From assembly GCF_014648575.1 (NCBI RefSeq), contig NZ_BMRJ01000001.1:1553618-1605677 (forward strand): DNA of 52,060 nt, read 5' to 3'. Of the stretch, positions 1 through 9,587 are shown one piece after another; the stretch's first letter is position 1, and every line of letters begins with the position of its first letter. The notes beneath the pieces were generated by a model. The model was given only the letters and a program-made list of their open reading frames with translations, ran no database searches and was not told the origin of the DNA. Made by a program: the position numbers and the translations under genes. The DNA comes from Agromyces mediolanus (lineage in GTDB: Bacteria > Actinomycetota > Actinomycetes > Actinomycetales > Microbacteriaceae).

Positions 1-1459
1 CGCTGCTCGAGCTGCCGCCGCGACGACGACGGCGTCGGCGCGGGGCCGCGTTGCCGTCGTGGTGCTCCTTGCCCTTGCCGTCGTGCGTGCCGGCGCCGAC
101 CTCGCGCTCGGCCCCGTCGCCGGCGGGCGTCTCGGCCGAGCCGGAGTTCGCGCCATCGGCGACCGGTGCGCCGCCGCGGGTGCGACGGCGGTTGCGGCTG
201 CGGGGCGCGCGCTCGGCGTCGCCCTCGGAGCGGCCGGCGGTCGCCGAGCGGGTCGCCTGCGCCGCGGGGGCGGCCGGCTTCAGACGGCCCTTCGTGCCGG
301 CGGGGATGTCGAGGTCCGTGTAGAGGTGCGGGCTGGACGAGTAGGTCTCGGTCGGCTCCGGCTGCCCGAACTCGAGCGCCCGGTTGATGAGCGCCCACTT
401 GTGCAGGTCGTCCCAGTCGACGAAGGTGACCGCGATGCCGGTCTTGCCCGCACGGCCCGTGCGGCCCGCCCGGTGCAGGTACGTCTTGTCGTCGTCGGGG
501 ATGGTGTGGTTGATCACGTGGGTCACGTCGTCGACGTCGATGCCGCGGGCGGCGACGTCGGTCGCGATCAGCACGTCCTTCTTGCCGGCCTTGAACGCGG
601 CCATCGCGCGCTCGCGCTGGTCCTGGTTCAGGTCGCCGTGCACGGCCGCCGCGTTGAAGCCGCGGTCGTTCAGCTCCTCGACGAGCTTGGCCGCCGCGCG
701 CTTGGTGCGCGTGAAGATCACGGTCTTGCCGCGGCCCTCGGCCTGCAGGATGCGCGAGATCACCTCGTCCTTGTCGAGCGAGTGCGCCCGGTAGACGAGG
801 TGCTTGATGTTCGCCTGCGTCAGGCCCTCGTCGGGGTCGTTCGCGCGGATGTGGATCGGCTTCGACATGAACCGGCGCGCGAGGGCGACGATCGGGCCGG
901 GCATGGTCGCGGAGAACAGCATGGTGTGCCGCACGGCCGGAACCTTCGAGAAGATCTTCTCGATGTCGGCGAGGAAGCCGAGGTCGAGCATCTTGTCGGC
1001 CTCGTCGAGCACGATCTCCTGCACCTCGCCGAGGTTCAGGAGGCGCTGGCTGGCCAGGTCGAGGAGACGGCCGGGGGTGCCGACGACGATCTGCGCGCCG
1101 GCCTTGATCTGCTCGATCTGCCCCTCGTACGCCTTGCCGCCGTAGATCGAGACGATCTTCGTCGGGCGCTTGGAGGTGGCGAGCTCGAGGTCCTCGGTCA
1201 CCTGCACCGCGAGCTCGCGGGTCGGCACGACGACGAGCGCCTTGACGCCGGGCTCGGGGTCGTCGCCGAGGCGCTGGATGAGCGGGAGGCCGAAGCCGAA
1301 GGTCTTGCCCGTGCCGGTCTTCGCCTGGCCGATGATGTCCTGGCCGGAGAGGGCGAGGGGGATGGTCTGCTCCTGGATGGGGAAGGCATCGACGATGCCC
1401 TTCCCGGCGAGGGCATCGACGATGTCCGACGCGATGCCGAGCTCGGTGAAAGTAGTCAA
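1..1459 (-). CDS. rhlE: DEAD-box RNA helicase (3' end outside window)
   Basis: ATP-dependent RNA helicase, probably acting in ribosome assembly or RNA decay. The reverse strand reads MTTFTELGIASDIVDALAGK, then the Q motif (FPIQEQT), motif I AKTGTGKT, motif II DEAD (EIVLDEADKM near 1000), motif III SAT (MLFSATMP near 920) and motif VI HRAGRTGRAG near 465. After residue 400 comes a low-complexity Arg/Gly/Ala-rich tail, typical of RNA-binding tails in this family; it runs off the left edge, so the stop is not seen. The start is inferred as TTG at 1459, because no ATG or GTG precedes the conserved N-terminus in frame. It is divergent from the ferritin-like gene. The rhlE symbol rests on the motifs plus neighbours resembling mycobacterial rhlE. 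Confidence 0.93.
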   Translation of the reverse strand, partial: MTTFTELGIASDIVDALAGKGIVDAFPIQEQTIPLALSGQDIIGQAKTGTGKTFGFGLPLIQRLGDDPEPGVKALVVVPTRELAVQVTEDLELATSKRPTKIVSIYGGKAYEGQIEQIKAGAQIVVGTPGRLLDLASQRLLNLGEVQEIVLDEADKMLDLGFLADIEKIFSKVPAVRHTMLFSATMPGPIVALARRFMSKPIHIRANDPDEGLTQANIKHLVYRAHSLDKDEVISRILQAEGRGKTVIFTRTKRAAAKLVEELNDRGFNAAAVHGDLNQDQRERAMAAFKAGKKDVLIATDVAARGIDVDDVTHVINHTIPDDDKTYLHRAGRTGRAGKTGIAVTFVDWDDLHKWALINRALEFGQPEPTETYSSSPHLYTDLDIPAGTKGRLKPAAPAAQATRSATAGRSEGDAERAPRSRNRRRTRGGAPVADGANSGSAETPAGDGAEREVGAGTHDGKGKEHHDGNAAPRRRRRRRGGSSSS

Positions 1460-1616
1460 GAGGTTCTGCCTTGTCGTGTGCGTTCGCGGTGCGAATGATG
1501 GGGTGCGCCCTGCATTCGTCCACAGGCGCACGGCCGCGGGTCCGATGCCCGCGAGCCCGTTAAGACTAACGGAGGCTCGCCGTGAGGCCGTGCAGGCTGC
1601 CGATAAGCTGTCGCAC

Positions 1617-2333
1617 GTGGTCTTCTGGTTGAAGCGGCGCAGGCCGCGCGCTGAGGCGCCCCGGCTGCGTCCGAGGGTCGCCGCGACCGAGCTCGCCCGG
1701 GTCGACTTCACGGAGCTGGTGCCCGACCCGCTGCCGTTCCTCGGGCAGGCGGCGTCGCTGCAGCTCGCGTTCTTCGAGTCCCTGGCGAAGGCCGTGGCCA
1801 CCTCGCCCGACCTCGTGTCGAAGGAGGGGCTGTCGGTCGCGTCCGGTGAGGCCCTCGCGAAGCACCACGCGCTCATCGAGGAGCTGCGCCGCGCCGACGC
1901 CGAACCCGCCGAGTACCTGGCGATGTTCCAGGCGGCGACCGATCACTTCCGGCAGCTCACGAGCAGCGCCGACTGGCACGAGCTGCTGCTCGGCATCCAC
2001 CTCACCTCGGGCATGCTCGACGACTTCTTCCTGCGCCTGTCCGACGGGCTCCCGGTGGAGCTCGGGCGCCGCGTGCGCGGCATCCTCGGCGATCGTCAGG
2101 GCGCCCCCGTGCTCGAGCAGCTGTTGACCCAGGCGATCGCGAACGAGCCGGGGCTCGCCGACCGCCTCGCGCTCTGGGGGCGCAGCCTCGTCGGCGACAC
2201 GCTGCTCGTCGCCAGGAAGGCGCTCGAGGCCGCGGAGCCGGAGGCGCGCCACGGCGAGGACGTCGAGCCGGTCTTCACCGAGCTCATCGCCGAGCACACC
2301 CGACGCATGGATGCGCTCGGCCTGACGGCCTGA
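1617..2333 (+). CDS. ferritin-like fold protein (MiaE-like)
   Basis: A protein of 238 residues, all helical in character, of the actinobacterial ferritin-like group that sits beside rhlE. Carboxylate/histidine-rich helices can be seen (LQLAFFESLAKAV, GEALAKHHALIEEL, DWHELLLGIH) and would suit a di-metal site, as in MiaE-type tRNA hydroxylases; the substrate is unknown. I chose GTG at 1617 (VVFWLKRRR) because a TAAGCT hexamer lies 7 bases before it, which fits a leaderless transcript. The ATG at 1545 would add 24 residues of poor quality. The gene is divergent from the helicase. Family assignment is from memory of homologues in this locus. Confidence 0.8.
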   Translation: MVFWLKRRRPRAEAPRLRPRVAATELARVDFTELVPDPLPFLGQAASLQLAFFESLAKAVATSPDLVSKEGLSVASGEALAKHHALIEELRRADAEPAEYLAMFQAATDHFRQLTSSADWHELLLGIHLTSGMLDDFFLRLSDGLPVELGRRVRGILGDRQGAPVLEQLLTQAIANEPGLADRLALWGRSLVGDTLLVARKALEAAEPEARHGEDVEPVFTELIAEHTRRMDALGLTA

Positions 2334-2391
2334 CGGCCTGACCGCTGGGCGGTCCGGGCGCGCGCGACGCGCAGCGAGCGGATGCCTCGGC

Positions 2392-2700
2392 TCAGGCCTT
2401 GGCGCCGGCGCCCGGCCGGGCGAGCCGCTCGAACAGCTCGACGTCGTGGCGCTCGCGGCTCGGCCCGATCAGGAGGGCGGCGAGCGCCGAGACCACGCCG
2501 GACGCGGCGAGCGAGACCACCCAGATCCATCCGCCGTCCCACGGCCAGCCGAGCCAGGTGAGGCCGACCCACACGACCGCCGCGACGGCGGTGCCGATCG
2601 CGGGGATCAGCGCGACGCCGTGCGTCGCCCGCCCGGGCAGCGAATACCGGGCCGCGAGGCCGAGGATCGCGCCGCCCAGGGCGACGAACAGGAGTTCCAT
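2392..2700 (-). CDS. small integral membrane protein, unknown function
   Basis: A 102-residue protein with three hydrophobic stretches (residues about 2-17, 27-50 and 60-80) separated by short polar turns, and a charged C-terminal tail (GPSRERHDVELFERLARP). I do not recognise a domain. Its ATG follows the stop codon of the DUF3107 gene after one base (TGA-C-ATG), so the two form a translationally coupled pair. Nothing in the sequence reveals a function; position next to DUF3107 is the only clue. Confidence 0.75.
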   Translation of the reverse strand: MELLFVALGGAILGLAARYSLPGRATHGVALIPAIGTAVAAVVWVGLTWLGWPWDGGWIWVVSLAASGVVSALAALLIGPSRERHDVELFERLARPGAGAKA

Positions 2701-2701
2701 G

Positions 2702-2926
2702 TCAGGCGACGAAGCCGACGCGACGCGACTCCTCGGAGCCGATCTCGACGTAGGCGAGCGCCGCGCCGGGGATCACGTAGACCGTGCCCTTCTCGTCGCT
2801 CAGGCGCAGCGAAGGCGACTGCCCGGAGAGGGCCGCGGTGACGGCCTGCTCGACCTCTGCCGCGGTCTGCGCGGCCTCGAAACCGAGTTCACGGGGGGAG
2901 TTCTGGATGCCGATGCGAACGTCCAC
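2702..2926 (-). CDS. DUF3107 family protein
   Basis: A 74-residue protein beginning VDVRIGIQNSPRELGFEA and containing LRLSDEKGTVYVIPG, the hallmark of DUF3107, a small actinobacterial family usually found between rhlE and adnA. The length matches the family. The start is GTG at 2926, preceded by GAAAGG at a spacing of about 6-8 bases. An alternative start at 2953 would add nine residues of unlikely composition. Function is unknown; in other actinomycetes it keeps the same neighbours. It is the first gene of a two-gene operon with the membrane protein downstream. Confidence 0.88.
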   Translation of the reverse strand: MDVRIGIQNSPRELGFEAAQTAAEVEQAVTAALSGQSPSLRLSDEKGTVYVIPGAALAYVEIGSEESRRVGFVA

Positions 2927-3006
2927 TGTGCGCCTTTCTCGTCGTGCTCTCACCCTATGTCACCCGGCCTCGGCGGTGCTTCGCGTTCACTGTCGGCGGA
3001 ACGGGT

Positions 3007-3012
3007 TAGCGT
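3007..3012 (+). promoter_or_regulatory. -10 hexamer for leaderless adnA
   Basis: TAGCGT ends 6 bases before the ATG of adnA at 3019, so transcription should begin at or next to the A of the start codon. No purine-rich ribosome site lies upstream of that ATG, which agrees with leaderless translation. Confidence 0.55.
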
Positions 3013-3018
3013 GGCCGC

Positions 3019-6000
3019 ATGCCCCGCCCCGAAGCCCTCGTCGAGCAGCCCGCGCTCTTCACCGACGACACCTTCGCGGGGCTCGAGCTCGAGCACCTCG
3101 GCACCGAGCGGTCGGCCGCGGTGTTCGGCGCCCCCGGCTCGGGAAAGACGAGCCTCGCGATCGAGCTCGTGGCCCGCCGCATCGAGCGCGGCTACGGCGC
3201 CGACGAGGTGCTCGCGCTCGCCGCGACGCGCACCACGGCGAGCCGCATGCGCGACCGCATCGCGGTCCGCCTCGGCGCGACCACGCGCGGCCCGCTCGCC
3301 CGCACCGCGAACTCCCTCGCCTTCCAGCTCGTGCGCGCCTACACCGGCGAGCCGGTGACACTGCTCACCGGGGCCGAGCAGGACCAGATCATCGCCGAGC
3401 TGCTCGAGGCCGCCGAGGCCGACGGCGGCGGCCCGGAGTGGCCGTTCGAAACGCGGGTGCGCGCGCTCCGCGGCTTCCGCACCGAGCTCCGCGACCTCCT
3501 GATGCGTGCGGTCGAGGAGCACGTCGACGGGGCGGCGCTGTCCAAGCTCGGGCGTGCCAGCGGCCGCCCCGAGTGGGTCGCGGCCGGCCAGTTCCTCGAG
3601 GAGTACACCGAGGTCAAGGAGCAGCTGCGCGGCGGCCAGTTCGACTCGGCGGAGCTCGCGGCCTTCGCCGCCGCGATCGTGCAGCGCAGCGTGCACGACG
3701 AGCGGGCGGCCGCGGCGCTCGGCACGCTGTCGCGACTGCGGCTCATCGTGGTCGACGACGCGCAGGAGGCGACGGCGGCGACCGCGGCGCTCCTCGCCGC
3801 CTTCGCCGCGCGCGGTGTGCACGTCGTCGCGCTCGGCGACCCCGACGTCGCCAGCAACGGCTTCCGCGGCGGCCGTCCCGAGCTGCTCGGCACGCTGTCC
3901 ACGCTGCTCGGCACCCCCACCGATCGACTCGAGCTGCCGATGGTGCACCGCGGCCGGCCGGAGCTGCGCCGACTCGTCGCCTCGGTCACCGGGCACATCG
4001 GCGCGGCGCTCGGCGGCGGGCACCGGGCCGCGAGCCTGCCGGCCGACGCGCCGGCCACCCGCGATCCGCTCTCCCCGGTGGTCGGCATCGAAGCGGCCTC
4101 GCACGCCGGGGAGTGCCAGCAGATCGCCGCGCTGTTGCGCGAACGGCACTTGCTCGACGGGGTGCCGTGGTCGCAGATGGCGGTGGTGCTGCGATCCGGT
4201 GCCGACGCGCCCTCGTTCGAACGCGGGCTCGCCCTGGCCGATGTGCCGACCGCCGGCGCACTCGTGCGCACCGCCCTGCGCGACGCCCCCGCGGCTGCGG
4301 CCCTGCTGCGCGCCGCCTCGCTCGTGCTCGAGCGCGAGCCGTTGACGCCCGAGCTCGCCGTCGAGCTGCTCACGGGCCCGCTCGGCCGGCTCGACCCGGT
4401 CGGGCTCCGTCGGCTGCGCCTCGCGCTCCGGCACGAGGAGCTCGCCGCGGGCGGCGACCGCACCGGCGACGAGCTGCTCGTCGACGCGCTCTCCGCCCCG
4501 GGCGGGTTCGAGACGGTGGACGCCGCTGCGGGTCGTCGGGCCGCCCGACTGGCGAGGCTGCTCGCCGCGGCGCGCACCCGCGTCGGCACCGGCTCGACGA
4601 TCGAGGAGATCCTCTGGTCCCTCTGGGACCGCAGCGGCCTGGCCGAGGAGTGGGGCGCGCAGGCCGCCGGCACCGGCGTGCTCGCCGAAGAGGCGAACCG
4701 CGCGCTCGACGCCGTCGTCGCGCTGTTCTCCGCCGCGCAGCGCTTCGTCGAACGCACGCCGGGCGCCCCCGCGGTGCGGTTCGTCGAGGAGCAGTTCTCG
4801 AGCGAGCTGCCAGAGGACTCCCTCGCGCCCCAGCGCGCCGCCGAGTCGGTGTTCGTCGGCACGGCGCCGGCGCTCATCGGCCGCGACTTCGAGGTCGTCG
4901 TGATCGCCGGGCTCCAAGAGGGGGTGTGGCCGAACCTCCGGCCGCGCGGCACTCTGCTGCACGCGGCCCTGCTGCCCGCCGTCGCGGCGGCGTCCCGCGC
5001 CGGGGCCCCGCTCCCCGCTCCCGACTCGACCGCCGACGCCCGGGCGGCGGTCCGCAGTGACGAGCTGCGCCTCTTCGCGCTCGCCGCGAGCCGGGCCACC
5101 CGGCAGCTCGTGCTCAGCTGCACGGCCAACGACGACGAGCAGCCCTCGATGCTGCTCGGCTACGCGGAGGAGCGGCTGACGCCGCGCCGTCGCCCGCTGC
5201 ACCTCCGAGGGCTCGTCGGCGCGCTGCGCCGCGAGGCGGTCGCCGATCCGGGCGGTGAGGCCGCACCGGCACTCGCCCTGCTCGCCGAGGCCGGCGTGCC
5301 CGGGGCACACCCCGAGGAGTGGTACGGGCTGCGCGCCCCGTCGAGCACGGCGCCGATCGTCGACCTCGAGGCCGACCCCGAGGCCCGGGTGCCGGTGTCG
5401 CCGTCGCAGATCGACCGTGCCGAGGAGTCCCCGCTCGGCTGGTTCATCGACCGCGTCGCCTCGCCGCCCTCCGGGCTCGCCGCCTCGATCGGCACGATCG
5501 TGCACGCCGTCGTCGAGGAGGCGGGCGCGAGCGGCGAGACCGAACTGGAGGCGCTCTGGGCCGGGGTCGAGGCCAGACTCGAGGCGCTGCGCTTCGAAGC
5601 CGGCTGGGTGGCCGAACGCGAACGTCGCGGCGCGAAGCGCATGGTGGAGGGCGCGGCCGACTACCTCGGCCAGTTCGCCGACGACGCGAAGGTGCTGCTC
5701 GGCGCCGAGGGCCGCTTCACCCTCGAACTCGGCCGGGTGCGTCTCAGCGGCACCATCGACCGCGTGGAGGCCTCGCCCGACGGCACGACCGTCATCGTCG
5801 ACCTGAAGACCGGGCGCACCACGCCGACCGCCGCCGAGACCGCGGCGCACCCGCAGCTGGCCGCCTACCAGCTCGCGGCCCGGCACGAGCAGGTGCCGAA
5901 CCTCGGCAGGCTGGGCGGGGCGAAGCTCGTCTACCTCGCCCGGCCGCTCCGCGGCGCCGCCTACACCGAGCGCGCGCAGCAGCCCTTCGACGACGCCGAC

Positions 6001-6144
6001 GAGCAGGCGTTCCGCGAGCGCCTCGACGCGGTCGCTGCGATCATGAGCGGCGCGAGCTTCGAGTCGCCGGTCGAGATCGGGCCGCGCTCGCGCTTCGGCG
6101 CCTGGCACTACCGGGTGCACCTCGTGCCGGCGGTGTCCGCATGA
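3019..6144 (+). CDS. adnA: AdnA-type helicase-nuclease subunit
   Basis: A 1041-residue subunit of the AdnAB complex, which resects DNA double-strand breaks in actinomycetes. The UvrD-like N-terminus has Walker A GAPGSGKTS at residue 37 and a motif II of VVDDAQEA near residue 243, which departs from the usual DExx order, as expected for the weaker motor. The C-terminus has a RecB/PD-(D/E)XK nuclease domain with GTIDRVE and IVDLKTG near residues 910-930, giving the catalytic Asp and Lys. The length fits the family. ATG at 3019 has a leaderless-type -10 element. Its stop overlaps adnB by ATGA, so the subunits are translationally coupled. Confidence 0.95.
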   Translation: MPRPEALVEQPALFTDDTFAGLELEHLGTERSAAVFGAPGSGKTSLAIELVARRIERGYGADEVLALAATRTTASRMRDRIAVRLGATTRGPLARTANSLAFQLVRAYTGEPVTLLTGAEQDQIIAELLEAAEADGGGPEWPFETRVRALRGFRTELRDLLMRAVEEHVDGAALSKLGRASGRPEWVAAGQFLEEYTEVKEQLRGGQFDSAELAAFAAAIVQRSVHDERAAAALGTLSRLRLIVVDDAQEATAATAALLAAFAARGVHVVALGDPDVASNGFRGGRPELLGTLSTLLGTPTDRLELPMVHRGRPELRRLVASVTGHIGAALGGGHRAASLPADAPATRDPLSPVVGIEAASHAGECQQIAALLRERHLLDGVPWSQMAVVLRSGADAPSFERGLALADVPTAGALVRTALRDAPAAAALLRAASLVLEREPLTPELAVELLTGPLGRLDPVGLRRLRLALRHEELAAGGDRTGDELLVDALSAPGGFETVDAAAGRRAARLARLLAAARTRVGTGSTIEEILWSLWDRSGLAEEWGAQAAGTGVLAEEANRALDAVVALFSAAQRFVERTPGAPAVRFVEEQFSSELPEDSLAPQRAAESVFVGTAPALIGRDFEVVVIAGLQEGVWPNLRPRGTLLHAALLPAVAAASRAGAPLPAPDSTADARAAVRSDELRLFALAASRATRQLVLSCTANDDEQPSMLLGYAEERLTPRRRPLHLRGLVGALRREAVADPGGEAAPALALLAEAGVPGAHPEEWYGLRAPSSTAPIVDLEADPEARVPVSPSQIDRAEESPLGWFIDRVASPPSGLAASIGTIVHAVVEEAGASGETELEALWAGVEARLEALRFEAGWVAERERRGAKRMVEGAADYLGQFADDAKVLLGAEGRFTLELGRVRLSGTIDRVEASPDGTTVIVDLKTGRTTPTAAETAAHPQLAAYQLAARHEQVPNLGRLGGAKLVYLARPLRGAAYTERAQQPFDDADEQAFRERLDAVAAIMSGASFESPVEIGPRSRFGAWHYRVHLVPAVSA

Positions 6145-9100
6145 TCGCCGCGGCGGAGATCGCGAGCCGGCTGGGCCTGCACCCGCCGACCGAGGAGCAG
6201 CGGGCGGTCATCGAGGCCGACCCTCGGGGCCGCTCGCTCGTCGTCGCCGGCGCCGGCAGCGGCAAGACCGAGACCATGGCGAACCGGGTCGTCTGGCTCC
6301 TCGCGAACGGCCACGTGCAGGTGCCAGAAGTTCTCGGGCTCACCTTCACCCGCAAGGCCGCGGGGGAGCTCGCCGAACGCATCCGCGCCCGCATCGGGCA
6401 GCTCGTGGCCGAGGGCATCGCCGAGCTCGAGCTCGATCCGCTCGAGGCGGCGACGGTATCGACGTACAACGCCTTCGCGAGCGCCATCTACCGCGAGCAC
6501 GCCCTGCTCATCGGTCGTGAGCCGGATGCCGCGGTGCTGGGCGAGGCCTCCGCCTGGCAGCTGGCCCGCTCGATCGTCGCGGCGGCGGCCGACCCTCGGC
6601 TCGTCGAGCTCGACGCCTCGCTCGACAAGGTGACCGGTGCGGTGCTCGGGCTGAGCCGGGCGCTCGGCGAGAACGTCGCCGACGCCCGCGACGTGCGGGC
6701 GATGGCGCGCGAGTTCCTCGGCCTGGCCGATCTGCCGATCGGGGCGCCGCGCAAGCGCACCCCCTACGACTCCTTCGTCTCCGCGCTGGGCGCGGTGGAC
6801 GCGCTGCCGCCGCTGCTCGAGCTCGCCGAGGCGTACGCGGAGGCGAAGCGCGCCCGCGGCTACGTCGAGTTCTCCGACCAGGTCTCGCTCGCTCTCGAGA
6901 TCTGCACGGCGCACCCCGAGGTGGCGGTCGCGCACCGTGAGCGGTTCCGCACCGTGCTGCTCGACGAGTACCAGGACACGAGCGTCGTGCAGACCCGGCT
7001 GCTCGCCGCGCTGTTCCGCGGGCACTCGGTGATGGCGGTCGGCGACCCCGACCAGTCGATCTACGGCTGGCGCGGCGCGAGCGCCGCCAACCTCGCCCGC
7101 TTCGGCGGCGACTTCGCGGCCGAGCGAGCCGAGGCGAGGGCCGGACACCGCGACGATGCGAGCGCGGCGAGCGACGCCGTCGTCTACGACCTCTCGACGA
7201 GCTGGCGCAATCCGCGGATCGTGCTCGACGCGGCGAACGCGATCATCGAACCGCTCGACGGCGGCATCGACAAGGCCCCGCTCGCCGCTTCGCCGTTCGC
7301 CGGAGACGGCGTGCTCGACTGCGCCTGGGCCGAGACCATCGACGAGGAGGCGGAGCACGTCGCCCGATGGTTCGCCGAGCGCCTCGGGCACGCCGCGCCC
7401 GGTGGCCCGTCGAACGGGGACGCCGCCCGCCCGCGCGGCAGCGCATCGGCGGCCGCCGCGCGCACGGGTGCACTGCTCTGCCGCACCTTCGCGAACGTCG
7501 ACGTCTTCACCGCCGCGCTGCGACGGCACGGGGTCCCCGTGCACGTCCTCGGCGTGGCCGGGCTCCTCGATCAGCCCGTCATCGCCGATCTCGTCAGCAC
7601 CTTGCGCGTGCTGCACGACCCGACCGCCGGGGCGGAGCTCGTCCGCGTGCTCGGAGGCGCCCGCTGGGCGATCGGCCCCGCCGACCTGTCCGCGCTCGCG
7701 GGCCTCGCGCGCTGGCTCGTCGACCGCGACCAGGCGATGCGGCGGCTCGAGGACGGCGTGCGCGCGGGCCTGCGGGCCTCGATCGCGGCCGAGGAGTCCC
7801 CGTCGATCGTCGATGCGCTCGACTTCCTGCTCTCCGCACCCGACGACCACCGCGCGCTCGCCGCCTTCACCGCCGAGGGGCTCGCCCGTATGCGTCGGGC
7901 CGGCGCGCAGCTCCAGTCCCTGCGCCGGCGCGCGGGGCTCGGCCTCGTCGACTTCGTCAGCCTCGTGCAGCACGAGCTGCTCCTCGACATCGAAGTGGCC
8001 GCGAACGCCGAGCAGCCGCTCGGAGCGCCGAGTCTCGAGGCCTTCGACGAGCTGCTCGCCGGCTTCGTCGACGTCGCTGAGCATCCGAACCTCGGGGCGT
8101 TCCTCGGCTGGCTCACCGAGGCCGAGCAGCGCGACCGGCTCGCGCCGCGCCAGGACGAGCCCGAGCCGGGTGCCGTGCAGGTGCTCTCCATCCACGGGTC
8201 CAAGGGGCTCGAGTGGGACGTCGTCGCGATCCCGCGGCTCGTGACCGACGAACTGCCGGGCAAACCGCGCTCGGCGAAGGGCTGGCTCGCGTTCGGCGAG
8301 TTGCCGAACGAGTTCCGCGGCGACCGCGACGAGCTGCCCGAGCTCATGTGGCGCGGCGTGCAGAGCCAGCTCGAGTTCGACGAGGCCGTCGCCGGCTTCG
8401 CCGAGGAGAACCGGGAACGCCATGCCGAGGAGGAGCGCCGGCTCGCGTACGTCGGCCTCACCCGCACGCGCGACGAGCTGCTGCTCACCGGCTCCTGGTG
8501 GGCCTCGCAGAAGCAGCCGCGGCAGCCGAGCGTGTTCCTGCGCGAGCTCGTCGCGCACGGGCTCGTGCCGGCTTCCGCGCTGCCCGACCGCCCCGATTCC
8601 GACGAGAACCCGCGCGCGATCGGCGAGGAGCGGGTGAGCTGGCCGCTCGATCCGCTCGGTCGGCGCCGGCTCGGTGTGGTGCGCGCGGCCGACGCGGTGC
8701 GCGCCGCCGCCGAGGGGCCGAGCGGCGTGGGCATCGGTCAGCGTCTCGGCGACCAGCTCCGGCTCCTGCTCGAGGAACGGCGGCGGCGGATGGCCGGTCA
8801 GGCGGCCCCCGAGATCCCCGCGCGCGTGCCGGCGTCGCGCTTCAAGGACTACGTCGACGACGCCGCCGCCGTCGCCGAGCAGCTGCGCCGCCCGATGCCG
8901 CAGCGACCGTATCGCGCGACCCGTCTCGGCACGCTCTTCCACCGCTGGGTGGAGCATCGCTCGACCGGGGAGCTCGAGGCGAACGCGCTCGACTGGACCG
9001 AGGGCGCCGCTGATGACGAGCTCTTCGCGTGGCCGGAGCCCGAGGCCGGGAGCGAGACGGCATCCGCCGCGGGCGCGGCACCCGGCCACGCAGGCTCGGC

Positions 9101-9587
9101 CCTCGTCGACGGCTCAGCGGCGCGCTTCGCCAAGCTGCAGGCCACGTTCGAGGCATCCGAGTGGGGTCAGCGTCGCCCGAGCGCGGTCGAGCTGGAACTG
9201 CACCTGCCGCTCGACGAGCACGTGTTCGTCTGCAAGCTCGACGCGGTCTACGAGCTCGATCCGGCGAGCGAGCTCGGCCGGCAGGGGCTGCGCTACCAGG
9301 TCGTCGACTGGAAGACGGGTCGCGCGCCGCAGGGGGAGCGCGAACTCGAACTCCGGCAGACGCAGCTCGCGCTGTACCGGCTCGCCTATGCGAAGTGGGC
9401 CGGGGTGCCGCCGGAGCAGATCGACGCCGTCTTCTACTACGTCGAGGACGACCGGCAGATCCGCCCCGAGCGGCTCTACGACGAAGCGGAGTTGCGGCGC
9501 GCCTGGTCGTCGGCGCTGCGCTCGGCGGAGTCCGCGAATGACGACTCGTCGCCGTCCGCGGCGTCGGCGGCCGTGCTGCCGCGCTGA
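6141..9587 (+). CDS. adnB: AdnB-type helicase-nuclease subunit
   Basis: A 1148-residue partner of AdnA and probably the lead motor. It carries Walker A GAGSGKTE near residue 37, motif Ia FTRKAAGELAERI, motif II LLDEYQDTS near 272, motif III GDPDQSIYGWRGA, and motifs V/VI (STKGLEWD-like SIHGSKGLEWD; YVGLTRTRDEL). A C-terminal PD-(D/E)XK nuclease domain shows VVDWKTGR near residue 1053, followed by the QxxxY element QTQLALYRLAY. ATG at 6141 overlaps the adnA stop. The final 112 bases overlap the convergent kinase-fold gene. All helicase and nuclease residues that I can check are intact. Confidence 0.95.
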   Translation: MIAAAEIASRLGLHPPTEEQRAVIEADPRGRSLVVAGAGSGKTETMANRVVWLLANGHVQVPEVLGLTFTRKAAGELAERIRARIGQLVAEGIAELELDPLEAATVSTYNAFASAIYREHALLIGREPDAAVLGEASAWQLARSIVAAAADPRLVELDASLDKVTGAVLGLSRALGENVADARDVRAMAREFLGLADLPIGAPRKRTPYDSFVSALGAVDALPPLLELAEAYAEAKRARGYVEFSDQVSLALEICTAHPEVAVAHRERFRTVLLDEYQDTSVVQTRLLAALFRGHSVMAVGDPDQSIYGWRGASAANLARFGGDFAAERAEARAGHRDDASAASDAVVYDLSTSWRNPRIVLDAANAIIEPLDGGIDKAPLAASPFAGDGVLDCAWAETIDEEAEHVARWFAERLGHAAPGGPSNGDAARPRGSASAAAARTGALLCRTFANVDVFTAALRRHGVPVHVLGVAGLLDQPVIADLVSTLRVLHDPTAGAELVRVLGGARWAIGPADLSALAGLARWLVDRDQAMRRLEDGVRAGLRASIAAEESPSIVDALDFLLSAPDDHRALAAFTAEGLARMRRAGAQLQSLRRRAGLGLVDFVSLVQHELLLDIEVAANAEQPLGAPSLEAFDELLAGFVDVAEHPNLGAFLGWLTEAEQRDRLAPRQDEPEPGAVQVLSIHGSKGLEWDVVAIPRLVTDELPGKPRSAKGWLAFGELPNEFRGDRDELPELMWRGVQSQLEFDEAVAGFAEENRERHAEEERRLAYVGLTRTRDELLLTGSWWASQKQPRQPSVFLRELVAHGLVPASALPDRPDSDENPRAIGEERVSWPLDPLGRRRLGVVRAADAVRAAAEGPSGVGIGQRLGDQLRLLLEERRRRMAGQAAPEIPARVPASRFKDYVDDAAAVAEQLRRPMPQRPYRATRLGTLFHRWVEHRSTGELEANALDWTEGAADDELFAWPEPEAGSETASAAGAAPGHAGSALVDGSAARFAKLQATFEASEWGQRRPSAVELELHLPLDEHVFVCKLDAVYELDPASELGRQGLRYQVVDWKTGRAPQGERELELRQTQLALYRLAYAKWAGVPPEQIDAVFYYVEDDRQIRPERLYDEAELRRAWSSALRSAESANDDSSPSAASAAVLPR

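Noticed and set aside
59..1498. 479-codon forward frame opposite the DEAD-box helicase
   Set aside because: The reverse strand contains the complete helicase motif set; the forward frame is its complement without structure.
2950..6120. Open frame of 1056 codons antisense to adnA, and a similar one of 993 codons at 6108-9089 antisense to adnB
   Set aside because: Both are shadows of high-GC genes: composition is Arg/Gly/Glu-rich without domains, and the opposite strand has all helicase and nuclease motifs.
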